25,975 nucleotides of DNA from Scatosoma sp964459515 (GTDB lineage Bacteria; Bacillota; Clostridia; Christensenellales; Borkfalkiaceae): assembly GCA_964459515.1 (NCBI GenBank), contig CAYWML010000012.1, positions 1-25,975 on the forward strand. The letters are read 5' to 3'. The notes under the pieces are model-generated. The model searched no databases. It was given only the letters and a program-made list of their open reading frames with translations, and had not been told where the DNA came from. Below are positions 1-6,881 of this stretch, piece after piece. Within the stretch, counting starts at the first letter, position 1, and each line of letters begins with the position of its first letter. A program made the translations under genes and the position numbers.

Positions 1-338
1 AGCTCGTCTACGATAGGCGGAATTTCCTCTGCCTTTATGCCGTTTTTGCCTTGCATACGCACCACCGTATCGCGCACCGCTTCCACGACCGCCGCCGGCG
101 CGACGCCGCGCGGACAACGCTCTACGCAAGCCATACAGGAAAGACAGCTCCATATCGCCTTGCTTTCCAACAGTTCGTCTATCTTACCGCGCGACAGCAT
201 GGAAACGAATTGATGGGGCTTAATATCCATTTCGTGAAAAGCAGGACAACGTCCCGAACACTTTCCGCATTTCATACATTTTTTTACGTCCGTGCCGCTA
301 AGACGGCGCAAATTTTCCAAGCGTTCTTCTTTCGTCAT
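1..338 (-). CDS. HdrC-like 4Fe-4S dicluster protein, C-terminus cut by window edge
   Basis: The 112 visible residues carry two complete four-cysteine ferredoxin motifs, CxxCxxCxxxCP at residues 21–32 and again at 65–76. This is the layout of the HdrC subunit of heterodisulfide reductases and of the matching electron-transfer subunits in related complexes. The protein should bind two cubane [4Fe-4S] clusters and pass electrons to the HdrB-like protein encoded just upstream. Its ATG overlaps the TGA of that gene (ATGA), so the two are probably translationally coupled. HdrC proteins often run well past the second motif, so only part of the C-terminus may be missing. The family is clear; the physiological partner (an HdrA-type flavoprotein or a fumarate-reductase-type flavoprotein) lies outside the window. 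Confidence 0.88.
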   Translation of the reverse strand, partial: MTKEERLENLRRLSGTDVKKCMKCGKCSGRCPAFHEMDIKPHQFVSMLSRGKIDELLESKAIWSCLSCMACVERCPRGVAPAAVVEAVRDTVVRMQGKNGIKAEEIPPIVDE

Positions 339-1114
339 GCTTCCACCCCCAACGCTTCCGCGAGCAATTCCGTGAAATACTTCACGGGGAGAATGTCGCC
401 GCCGTTCGCCTGTAAGTTATACAGACAAAGCGGACACGCCGTAATCACTTCCTCCGCGCCCTTTTCTTTCGCGCTCGCCAATACTTTCTCGCTTTTTTGC
501 TTCGGCAAGTCGGCGTTCTTTAAGGATACGTACGCGCCGCAACACTCGTTGCGGAAAGGATACACGACGGGCGTACCGCCGATTGCGCGAATGAAATCCT
601 CTATAATCGTCGGATTTTCGAGATTATCGAATGCCATGACGCCGCTCGGGCGGAGCAACAAGCAACCGTAATACGCGCCGATCTTTCGATTTACGGGGTT
701 GACCACCGCTTTTCGGATATTGTCGAAACCGACGACGTTTTTCAAAAGTTCCAAGTAGTGCAACACTTCGGTCTCGCCCGTGTACGGCTCTTCCAACTTC
801 AAATAGTTGTTGGCACGCGTGCAGATATCGCCTTTTAAGCGCATGTCCTCGTTCGTACGTTTGATAACGTTATGGCATGCGGAGCAAAGCGTAAGCAGCT
901 TGCCGCCGTGACGCTTTGCGTAGTCCAACGCGCGCACCGCCGAAAGCTTCGGAGCAATCTCGTCCGAGCCCATCGGATAGACCGCGCCGCAACACTGCCA
1001 ATTTTCGATTTCCTCCATTTGCACGCCCAACGCCTCCGCGCAAAGCCGAGCCGTCACGTCCAGCTCTTTCGCTTTCGTTTTCAGCGTACAGCCGGGATAA
1101 TAACTGATTTTCAT
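335..1114 (-). CDS. HdrB-like CCG-domain iron-sulfur protein (heterodisulfide reductase subunit B family)
   Basis: This 259-aa protein has two full CCG domains. The first uses C9, C41-C42-G43 and C77xxC80; the second uses C151, C191-C192-G193 and C227xxC230. In HdrB these cysteines ligate two noncubane [4Fe-4S] clusters at the disulfide-reducing active site, so all ligands are present. The length is close to the usual HdrB size. It lies 15 nt after the fumarase gene with an AAGGAAGG ribosome binding site and overlaps the downstream HdrC-like gene by 4 nt. In organisms without CoM and CoB, HdrBC-like modules work with HdrA-type bifurcating flavoproteins or with thiol:fumarate or succinate:quinone reductases. 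The fumarase neighbour suggests, but does not prove, a fumarate-linked role. The real electron acceptor cannot be read from this sequence. Confidence 0.88.
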   Translation of the reverse strand: MKISYYPGCTLKTKAKELDVTARLCAEALGVQMEEIENWQCCGAVYPMGSDEIAPKLSAVRALDYAKRHGGKLLTLCSACHNVIKRTNEDMRLKGDICTRANNYLKLEEPYTGETEVLHYLELLKNVVGFDNIRKAVVNPVNRKIGAYYGCLLLRPSGVMAFDNLENPTIIEDFIRAIGGTPVVYPFRNECCGAYVSLKNADLPKQKSEKVLASAKEKGAEEVITACPLCLYNLQANGGDILPVKYFTELLAEALGVEA

Positions 1115-1129
1115 TTTATAAGACCTTCC

Positions 1130-2506
1130 TTATTTCTGCGGATACGCCATAGCTTCGGGGCGGAAAACTTCGTCGAACTTCTCCTCCGTCAAAAAGCCGA
1201 GCGCAACGCACGCCTCTTTCAGGGAGATATTCTCCTTATACGCTTTCTTCGCCGTCTTAGCCGCGTTTTCATAGCCGATATACGGATTTAATGCCGTGAC
1301 GAGCATCAACGAATTATAAAGATTGTGCCGCATTTTTTCCTTATTGGCGCGAATTCCCGTAACGCAATTCTTTTCGAAAGAAGTAATGCCGTCCGCGAGC
1401 AAGCGTACCGATTGCAGGAAGTTGTAAATAATGACGGGCATAAACACGTTCAATTCGAAATTGCCTTGCGACGCGCCGAAGCCTACGGCTACGTCGTTCG
1501 CCATGACTTGCACGGCGACCATCGTCATGGATTCGCACTGCGTGGGATTTACCTTGCCGGGCATGATGGACGAACCCGGTTCGTTTTCGGGAATAAATAT
1601 CTCGCCCAAACCGTCGCGAGGACCGCTTGCGAGCCAACGCACGTCGTTGGCAATCTTCATAAGGTTTGCGGCAAGTGCTTTCAACGCGCCGTGCGCAAAC
1701 ACCAACTCATCTTTCGACGTCAACGCATGGTATTTATTCTCCGCCGTAACGAAAGTTTTTCCCGTCAACGCGGACACCTGCGCCGCCACTTCTTCGGCAA
1801 ACCCCTTCGGCGCGTTCAAGCCCGTACCGACAGCCGTGCCGCCGAGCGCGAGCTCCTTTAAGCCAGATAACGCGAGCGTAAGCTGCGCTTTCGTCTTTTC
1901 CAGCATATTTCTCCAACCGCTGATTTCCTGCGAAAAGGCAATGGGTACGGCGTCCTGCAAATGCGTTCTGCCGCTCTTGACGATCCCCTCGTTCTCCTGC
2001 TCCAAACGAAGCAAAGTCGCAATCAACTTATCCATGGCAGGGAACAGCTTGTCTTCGATGGCGAGAACTGCCGCGATGTGCATTGCCGTGGGGAAAGTAT
2101 CGTTGGAGCTTTGGCTCTTGTTGATATCGTCGTTGGGGTGCAACAGCTTTTTCCCCGCGATTTCGTTGCCGCGATTGGCGATGACTTCGTTTGCGTTCAT
2201 GTTAGACTGCGTACCGCTGCCCGTCTGCCATACTACGAGCAGAAAATGCCCGTTCAACTCGCCCGAGATTACCTCGTCGCAAGCCGCCGCGATGACGTCG
2301 CGTTTTTCTTCGGAAAGTTTACCGAGTTTGCAATTTGCCAACGCCGCCGCCTTTTTCAGAATGCCGAAAGCATGCGTAATTTCCCGAGGCATCACCTCGT
2401 CGCCGATGCGGAAATTTTGATAGCTGCGCTGTGTTTGCGCCGCCCAATATCTGTCTTTCGGGACTTGCATTTCTCCCATCGTGTCTTTTTCAATACGATA
2501 TTCCAT
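1130..2506 (-). CDS. fumC: Class II fumarate hydratase
   Basis: This 458-aa protein interconverts fumarate and (S)-malate in the cytoplasm and is full length for oxygen-stable, homotetrameric class II fumarases. Family landmarks are GSGTQSNMN at residues 96–104, the substrate-site segment SQSSND at 131–136, GRTHLQDA at 179–186 with catalytic-site H182, and the signature GSSIMPGKVNPTQCE at 311–325. That last loop distinguishes fumarase from aspartase mainly by context, so a residual chance of aspartase remains. However, KVNPTQ rather than KVNPVI and the overall similarity favour fumarase. The gene follows the dehydrogenase gene by 16 nt and precedes the HdrB-like gene by 15 nt, so the four are almost certainly one transcript. 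With a malate-forming dehydrogenase next to it, the reductive direction (malate to fumarate) is plausible. Confidence 0.95.
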   Translation of the reverse strand: MEYRIEKDTMGEMQVPKDRYWAAQTQRSYQNFRIGDEVMPREITHAFGILKKAAALANCKLGKLSEEKRDVIAAACDEVISGELNGHFLLVVWQTGSGTQSNMNANEVIANRGNEIAGKKLLHPNDDINKSQSSNDTFPTAMHIAAVLAIEDKLFPAMDKLIATLLRLEQENEGIVKSGRTHLQDAVPIAFSQEISGWRNMLEKTKAQLTLALSGLKELALGGTAVGTGLNAPKGFAEEVAAQVSALTGKTFVTAENKYHALTSKDELVFAHGALKALAANLMKIANDVRWLASGPRDGLGEIFIPENEPGSSIMPGKVNPTQCESMTMVAVQVMANDVAVGFGASQGNFELNVFMPVIIYNFLQSVRLLADGITSFEKNCVTGIRANKEKMRHNLYNSLMLVTALNPYIGYENAAKTAKKAYKENISLKEACVALGFLTEEKFDEVFRPEAMAYPQK

Positions 2507-2522
2507 ACTTCTTTTTGCCGCC

Positions 2523-3473
2523 TTAAATTTCTATTTGCGCGATAACGCCTTTCAAAACGTCCGCGCTGTTTTTCATCTTTGTAAGCTCTTCGTCGGAAAG
2601 TTTCGGCGTGAGCGTCGTTACAATGCCTTTATTGCTAATCGCGCAAAGGGTGGAAAGCGCAACGTCGGAAATACCGTATTCGCCGTCCAACACGACCGAT
2701 ACGGGCAAAATCGAATATGCGCCCGAATAAATACAATTTACGATCTTCGTTACGCATGCCGCAATGCCGTAGAACGTCGCACCCTTGCCTGCAATGATCT
2801 TTCCGCCCGATTTTTTAACGTATTCCTCTACCTCTTCGCGTGTATAGGGCGTAATTTGCACGCAAGTTTTGTCCGTCAGGGTAGTTTCGTATTCCGTAAG
2901 CGGAATGCCCGAAATATCCGCCGCGGACCAAGCAACGAAAGAAGAATCTCCGTGTTCGCCCAAAACATACGCGTGCACTTGCTGTTGATTTACCGAATAC
3001 AATTCGGAAAGGCGCGTTCTAAGACGAATGCTGTCGAGCGTAGTTCCCGTACCGATAACGCGGTTTCTGGGCACGCCCGTGATTTTACAGAACACGTACG
3101 TCAAAATATCTACGGGGTTCGCCACGAACAAATACAGCGCGTCGGGAACGTACTTCACGATTTGCGGCGCGATAGACTTCAAGATATTCACGTTCGTCTG
3201 CGTTAAATCGATACGCGACTGTCCGGGTTTTCTACCCACGCCCGACGTAATGATTACGATGTCCGAGCCTGCGGCGTCCGCATAATCGCCGAAATAAATC
3301 TTCGTAGGGGAAAGATAAGGCGTTGCTTGCAAAATATCCATCGCCTCCCCTCTTGCCTTCGCCTCGTTTACGTCGATCAATACGATTTCCGCCACCGAAC
3401 CGGTTGCGACGAGCGTATAGGCAACCGTTGCCCCCACAGATCCTGCGCCGATAATAGTAACTTTGTTGTTCAT
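2523..3473 (-). CDS. NAD-dependent L-lactate/malate dehydrogenase family; specificity residue points to malate
   Basis: This 316-aa protein has the Rossmann motif GAGSVG at residues 9–14 and D34, which favours NAD over NADP. The catalytic set is present: R87, N119, D147, R150 and H174 within LGEHGD. The overall sequence resembles LDH or LDH-like MDH. At the classic substrate-specificity position (102 in LDH numbering), the loop reads GRKPGQSR with Arg at residue 81. Lactate dehydrogenases carry Gln here and malate dehydrogenases carry Arg. Automated annotation would probably say L-lactate dehydrogenase. The residue and the adjacent fumarase make malate/oxaloacetate the better guess. ATG 3473 is chosen because it has a GGAG site 7 nt upstream; the frame stays open further 5' but that stretch holds the promoter. 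This is the first gene of the mdh-like–fumC–hdrB–hdrC operon. Confidence 0.9.
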   Translation of the reverse strand: MNNKVTIIGAGSVGATVAYTLVATGSVAEIVLIDVNEAKARGEAMDILQATPYLSPTKIYFGDYADAAGSDIVIITSGVGRKPGQSRIDLTQTNVNILKSIAPQIVKYVPDALYLFVANPVDILTYVFCKITGVPRNRVIGTGTTLDSIRLRTRLSELYSVNQQQVHAYVLGEHGDSSFVAWSAADISGIPLTEYETTLTDKTCVQITPYTREEVEEYVKKSGGKIIAGKGATFYGIAACVTKIVNCIYSGAYSILPVSVVLDGEYGISDVALSTLCAISNKGIVTTLTPKLSDEELTKMKNSADVLKGVIAQIEI

Positions 3474-3542
3474 GTTTTTTCTCCGTATGTATTTATTTTT
3501 ATTTTCACGCGAATGCGCTTTTCCACGCAATACATCTACTAT

Positions 3543-3571
3543 ATTATAACATACTTTTTCCCGAACGACAA
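3543..3571 (-). promoter_or_regulatory. Sigma-A-type promoter of the dehydrogenase–fumC–hdrBC operon
   Basis: On the minus strand, TTGTCG (3571–3566) is followed by a 17-nt spacer and a perfect TATAAT (3548–3543). Transcription would start near 3536, giving a leader of about 63 nt before ATG 3473. No other promoter or terminator is visible before the left edge, so all four genes probably depend on it. Confidence 0.8.
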
Positions 3572-3645
3572 ATATTTGAAACGGCTTTATCGCACTTTTC
3601 AATCGCTAAATCGATATATTTTTATCTTTTCACATACAGAAGGGC

Positions 3646-3683
3646 ATGAAAAAACGCTTACTTTCCGAAGAAAACAAGCGTTT
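3646..3683 (-). terminator. Rho-independent terminator of the small-Cys/DUF308 operon
   Basis: Read on the minus strand, an 8-bp stem AAACGCTT/AAGCGTTT (3683–3676 and 3659–3652) with a 16-nt loop runs straight into a T-run. It lies about 30 nt after the stop codon of the DUF308 gene. The interval 3572–3645 between it and the next promoter shows nothing else. Confidence 0.75.
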
Positions 3684-3714
3684 AATGCGTAATTTTCGCC
3701 ATAACGGCGTTGAT

Positions 3715-4194
3715 TTACGGTTCGTAAAATGCGTTGACGAGCAAAAGTCCGCCTTCGGCAATCGTCAAAATACCGCTGAGCACAAAAATCAGATCGACCG
3801 CCGACGACTGACAAAACAGCAACAAAATCCCTATGATTACGGCTATGCTCGGCAAAGCGAGTTCGCGAATTTTTCCGAGCAGCGATTTTCCCGAAGACAT
3901 ATTTTTAACGGCGGCGTATACAGCCAATATCCCGAAAATCAAAAGCCCTGCCGCCACGATATACAATACCGCCTCCACCAGCACCCAGCCGCAAACAATC
4001 AGCAAAACGCCGGCAACGATCTTCACAACGGCAGGAGGGATCATTTTCGAAAGAATATCCACGACGCCCAGCACGATTAAGCTGACGCCTGCCACCGTCA
4101 TTAAGATACCGATGAAGTCGCCTTTAAGCACCAACAACAAAACACCGACGAGCATCGTCAAAATCGACGCCGCGATTTGCTCCGACTTTTTCAA
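3715..4194 (-). CDS. DUF308/HdeD-like small integral membrane protein
   Basis: This 159-aa protein is almost entirely hydrophobic, with five to six predicted membrane spans arranged as short Gly/Leu/Ile-rich hairpins (for example residues 9–25, 29–50, 56–72, 74–93 and 110–128). That pattern matches the DUF308 (HdeD-like) superfamily, whose biochemical role in Firmicutes is unknown. The start appears to be TTG at 4194: a TGA lies in frame two codons upstream, and an AGAGG ribosome binding site sits 6 nt before the TTG. The site overlaps the end of the upstream small-protein gene, with a gap of only 10 nt, so the two are co-transcribed. A terminator follows. Family assignment is by hydrophobicity pattern and composition, not a specific motif, so it is moderately sure. 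Confidence 0.75.
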   Translation of the reverse strand: MKKSEQIAASILTMLVGVLLLVLKGDFIGILMTVAGVSLIVLGVVDILSKMIPPAVVKIVAGVLLIVCGWVLVEAVLYIVAAGLLIFGILAVYAAVKNMSSGKSLLGKIRELALPSIAVIIGILLLFCQSSAVDLIFVLSGILTIAEGGLLLVNAFYEP

Positions 4195-4204
4195 TTTTCA
4201 CCTC

Positions 4205-4402
4205 TTACTTTTTTCTTTTCGTTATAACGGCAATGCGTACGTAGCCGCTCGCAAGCCGATACTCGGCGCGCGCGCAGGGATATACGTCCGTTTTACGGCA
4301 CTTTTCGCAAAAATCGTACGATCCGCACAAATCGCGTTTCGCCAAAATACTTTCGTACCACTTCTTATCGTCCAACTGTTCTTGTCTCGTTTTATAATCC
4401 AT
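4205..4402 (-). CDS. Small Cys-containing hypothetical protein (65 aa)
   Basis: This is an unrecognised 65-aa, soluble, charged protein. It contains four cysteines in one compact stretch: C26, C32 and C35 (as CEKC at 32–35), and C43. That is enough for one zinc site or redox-active cysteines, but it does not match a named zinc-ribbon signature I can confirm. There is no signal peptide or membrane span. The gene is real: it has a perfect promoter, a GAGGAGAGG ribosome binding site before ATG 4402, and tight linkage to the DUF308 gene. The basic C-terminus (ITKRKK) could contact nucleic acid or membrane phosphates, but this is only inference. Confidence 0.7.
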   Translation of the reverse strand: MDYKTRQEQLDDKKWYESILAKRDLCGSYDFCEKCRKTDVYPCARAEYRLASGYVRIAVITKRKK

Positions 4403-4457
4403 GATTGCCTCTCCTCATTATATGCGCTTGCCCCGTCGGAATATACGGGTTATTGTT

Positions 4458-4486
4458 ATTATAAAACATTTTGCGATTTTTTTCAA
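4458..4486 (-). promoter_or_regulatory. Sigma-A promoter of the small-Cys/DUF308 operon
   Basis: On the minus strand, TTGAAA (4486–4481), a 17-nt spacer and TATAAT (4463–4458) form a near-consensus promoter. The predicted start near 4451 gives a leader of about 50 nt to ATG 4402. It sits next to the terminator of the neighbouring kinase gene (4533–4572), so the two units are insulated. Confidence 0.85.
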
Positions 4487-4532
4487 TAGTTTTTCGACAA
4501 ATTTCGACATTTTTTTATTTTTAACGAAATTT

Positions 4533-4572
4533 TATAAAAAACGAAAGCGCGCAAACGAATCGCACTTTCGTT
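4533..4572 (-). terminator. Strong intrinsic terminator downstream of the PfkB-family kinase
   Basis: On the minus strand, a 12-bp stem (AACGAAAGTGCG pairing with CGCGCTTTCGTT, one G·U) at 4572–4561 and 4551–4540 encloses a 9-nt loop and ends in a T-run. It lies about 150 nt beyond the kinase stop codon, leaving an unusually long, structured 3' region. Confidence 0.85.
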
Positions 4573-4721
4573 CCGTATACGTTTTTCGGCGGTGCGCCGA
4601 CGCGCGCCGCCCCGATCCTAAGCAGCCTTTTCCGACCGCGCCGACACCCTTTCGGCGCAGGGTATTCCGCTTTCTCGAAAGAGTGTACTGTATTATATGC
4701 TTAGCCGCGTGAAAAAGTGCG
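4573..4721 (-). other. Structured non-coding stretch 3' of the PfkB-family kinase (long 3'UTR or small RNA)
   Basis: No credible gene is seen between the kinase stop and its terminator. On the minus strand the stretch can form a CTTTC/GAAAG hairpin (about 4680–4670), GCGCCG/CGGCGC with a 9-nt loop (4658–4653 and 4643–4638), and a GC-rich hairpin with GGCGG/CCGCC outer arms (4611–4607 and 4592–4588) and GCGC inner arms. A perfect TATAAT (4697–4692) lies at its upstream end, but no good −35 was found. It may be a long 3'UTR or a separate RNA of about 150 nt ending at the terminator. Confidence 0.4.
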
Positions 4722-5645
4722 TTATAATCGGCGAACGTACAGCGAAGCGAGCACTTCGGCGTATCGTTCTTTGGAAAAGGAAACGTTGCCGCCGGACATA
4801 ACGCGCGCCGTGCCTGCCGCTACGCCGCACCGCAAAATATCCGAAAGCGGCGCGTTCTGTTCCAAACCGATCGCCGCCGCCGCAACCATCGCGTCGCCTG
4901 CCCCGACGGTGGAATTCACCGCCACGTTTATACTCTTGCAATAAAAGGCTTCCGAACCGTCCGTAATAACTGCGCCCTGCTTACCCAAAGACAATAAAAC
5001 GCGACGCGCGCCCCTGTCCAATAATTCGTGACAACCTGCAAGCATATCGTCCTTATCGGCGATTTTTCTGCCGAGCGTATTTTCCAGTTCTTCTAAGTTC
5101 GGCTTTACGAGATCCACCCCCGCCTGCAAAGCAAAAAATATGCGTTGTCCTTCCGCATCGACGATTTTCATAGACTTTTCGTCTACGGCTTGCGCAAACC
5201 TGCCGTAATACTCCGCGGCTGCGCCGCGCGGCAAGCCGCCCGAAAGCACCGTCACCGCGCTACGCGCGGATAGCATATGCACAAGCCCCAACGTTTCTTC
5301 GAGTTTCTCTTTTCCGACTTCTTCCCCGACGTCGTTTACCTCCGTCAACATGGAACGGCTGTCGATAAACTTATAATTCTCGCGTACGCGCCCTTTATTC
5401 CAAACAAACGTAAACGGCACGCCTTCTTTATCGAGTGCATTCTCGAATACGTTGCCGTTTTCGTTGTACATCAAGCCCGTCGCGTACGACTCGCCGCCGA
5501 GCCGCCGCACCCCTATGGCAACGTTCAACGCCTTGCCGCCGAGCGAAACCGTCTTTCCTTTCACGACGTTCGTTCTCCCTACGTTGAGAGCGTCTATCTC
5601 TATCGTAACGTCCGTGCAAGGACTCATACAAACCGTCAAAATCAT
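4722..5645 (-). CDS. fruK: PfkB/ribokinase-family phosphosugar kinase, probable 1-phosphofructokinase
   Basis: This 307-aa protein matches the size and layout of the 1-phosphofructokinase / tagatose-6-phosphate kinase branch. It opens with the beta strand MILTVCMSPCTD, typical of FruK/LacC. GGKALNVA at residues 36–43 is the first PfkB signature, a variant of the usual GGKGxNVA. STVGAGDAMVA at 245–255 is the second signature, with the anion hole and catalytic base D251. It would phosphorylate fructose-1-phosphate (or tagatose-6-phosphate) with ATP to the bisphosphate. No fructose PTS or DeoR-type regulator lies beside it, so the substrate is inferred from family only. It has its own promoter and terminator and a GGAAGGAT ribosome binding site before ATG 5645. 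Confidence 0.8.
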   Translation of the reverse strand: MILTVCMSPCTDVTIEIDALNVGRTNVVKGKTVSLGGKALNVAIGVRRLGGESYATGLMYNENGNVFENALDKEGVPFTFVWNKGRVRENYKFIDSRSMLTEVNDVGEEVGKEKLEETLGLVHMLSARSAVTVLSGGLPRGAAAEYYGRFAQAVDEKSMKIVDAEGQRIFFALQAGVDLVKPNLEELENTLGRKIADKDDMLAGCHELLDRGARRVLLSLGKQGAVITDGSEAFYCKSINVAVNSTVGAGDAMVAAAAIGLEQNAPLSDILRCGVAAGTARVMSGGNVSFSKERYAEVLASLYVRRL

Positions 5646-5677
5646 CTTCTATCCTTCCCTGCATATATTTCTCTTCG

Positions 5678-5706
5678 ATTATACCACAAGAATTGCGAAA
5701 TTTCAA
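5678..5706 (-). promoter_or_regulatory. Sigma-A promoter of the PfkB-family kinase
   Basis: On the minus strand, TTGAAA (5706–5701), a 17-nt spacer and TATAAT (5683–5678) place the start near 5671, about 26 nt before ATG 5645. The pfkA terminator lies immediately upstream, so expression is separate from the pfkA block. Confidence 0.85.
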
Positions 5707-5748
5707 TAGCTCCCCGAAAAAAACGCGTATATTTTTTTCGTTTATCAC

Positions 5749-5803
5749 AAAAAAAACGCCTCCTGCGGTTGCAAGAAACGCCTTTCTTATCCGTTGCAAG
5801 GAG
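5749..5803 (-). terminator. Terminator of pfkA and the murB–dnaE block
   Basis: Starting just after the pfkA stop, the minus strand forms a nested hairpin: CTCC/GGAG outer arms, TTGC/GCAA, then AAGAAA/TTTCTT around a GGCG loop. It is followed by GCG and eight T's. An internal asymmetric loop weakens the stem, but the T-run and position make it a convincing end of transcription. Confidence 0.75.
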
Positions 5804-5804
5804 C

Positions 5805-6764
5805 TTACATGGAAATCATTTGCAACGTTTCGTACAATTCGTAATTGAACTTTTTCTTCATGGCGACCGCTTCGCTGATGTCCATATCGATAATTTTATT
5901 ATCGTGAATACCGACTACGCGATTGCCTATTCCGTCTTTCAACAGGCGCACCGCCTTGTTGCCGAATTGCGCAGCCAACATTCTGTCCGCCATAGACGGA
6001 GAACCGCCGCGCTGTACGTGTCCGATGCAAGTAGCGCGCACGGAATAACTCGTATGCGACTGCAACTCTTCCGTGAATTTATTCGCGCTCATAACGCCTT
6101 CCGCTATAACGATGATATTGGAATGCTTGCCGCTGGCGCGAGAACGATCGATGCGCGCAACGATTTCGTTCATATCGAAAGCGATTTCGGGAACGACGAT
6201 GATTTCCGCGCCCGAAGCAATTCCGCTGTACAACGCGATGTCGCCGCAATGTCTGCCCATGACTTCCACGACGGAAATACGTTCGTGCGAGGTCATCGTA
6301 TCGCGAAGCTTATTGATAATATCCAAGCAGGTGTTTACCGCCGTGTCGAAACCGAGCGTATAATCGGTATACGCCAAATCGTTGTCGATCGTTCCCGGAA
6401 TACCTATCGTGGGAACGCCGTATTCGCTGAGTATTTTCGCGCCTCTGAACGAACCGTCGCCGCCAATGACGACCAAACCTTCTATGCCGTGTTTATCCAA
6501 TGTATCGAGAGCTTTTTTCTGTCCCTCAACCGTCAACATTTCCAAACATCTTGCCGTTCTTAAACGCGTACCGCCGCACTGCACGATATTCGATACGCTA
6601 CGCATTTCCATGGGAACGAGCGTATCTTCGATAAGCCCCGCATAACCGCGTTCGATACCGTAAACCTCAAAGCCGTAATAAATACCCGACCGTACCACCG
6701 CACGGATCGCCGCATTCATGCCCGGCGCGTCGCCGCCGCTGGTCAATAATCCAATACGTTTCAT
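5805..6764 (-). CDS. pfkA: ATP-dependent 6-phosphofructokinase
   Basis: This 319-aa protein is full length for the bacterial ATP-dependent group. It phosphorylates fructose-6-phosphate to fructose-1,6-bisphosphate, the committed step of glycolysis. Visible landmarks are GGDAPGMNAAIR at residues 10–21, GGDGS at 101–105 and the catalytic TIDND at 125–129 with D127. G104 indicates ATP rather than pyrophosphate use. MGRHCGD follows at 169–175 and the substrate/effector region GHVQRGGSPSMADR at 248–261. R21 and R25, which match effector-site arginines of the E. coli enzyme, are present, so allosteric control is plausible. It lies 117 nt downstream of dnaE, an order conserved in many Firmicutes, but has its own promoter in the gap. 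A terminator follows directly. No pyk gene is adjacent. Confidence 0.97.
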   Translation of the reverse strand: MKRIGLLTSGGDAPGMNAAIRAVVRSGIYYGFEVYGIERGYAGLIEDTLVPMEMRSVSNIVQCGGTRLRTARCLEMLTVEGQKKALDTLDKHGIEGLVVIGGDGSFRGAKILSEYGVPTIGIPGTIDNDLAYTDYTLGFDTAVNTCLDIINKLRDTMTSHERISVVEVMGRHCGDIALYSGIASGAEIIVVPEIAFDMNEIVARIDRSRASGKHSNIIVIAEGVMSANKFTEELQSHTSYSVRATCIGHVQRGGSPSMADRMLAAQFGNKAVRLLKDGIGNRVVGIHDNKIIDMDISEAVAMKKKFNYELYETLQMISM

Positions 6765-6827
6765 CTTTAACTACCTCAAACCTTTTTTCTAAATGTATTT
6801 TTTCTCTCTCAAAAACCGACTTCTATT

Positions 6828-6855
6828 ATTATAGCAAATCTTTCAAAAAAAACAA
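6828..6855 (-). promoter_or_regulatory. Probable promoter of pfkA in the dnaE–pfkA gap
   Basis: On the minus strand, a perfect TATAAT (6833–6828) lies 16 nt after TTGTTT (6855–6850), with an AT-rich upstream tract. The predicted start near 6821 leaves a leader of about 57 nt. No convincing terminator separates dnaE from pfkA, so pfkA may be served by both this promoter and read-through. Confidence 0.65.
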
Positions 6856-6881
6856 ATATTTTCAAGCCCTTTTTTCTATTT

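Noticed and set aside
4612..4640. Possible signal recognition particle RNA core (AAGCAGCC)
   Set aside because: Only eight bases match; the GGAAG-type apical loop and the opposite strand of the conserved internal loop are missing.
5277..6563. A 428-codon open frame on the + strand
   Set aside because: It runs antisense across the PfkB-family kinase and pfkA, both well supported; it spans their intergenic promoter and terminator.
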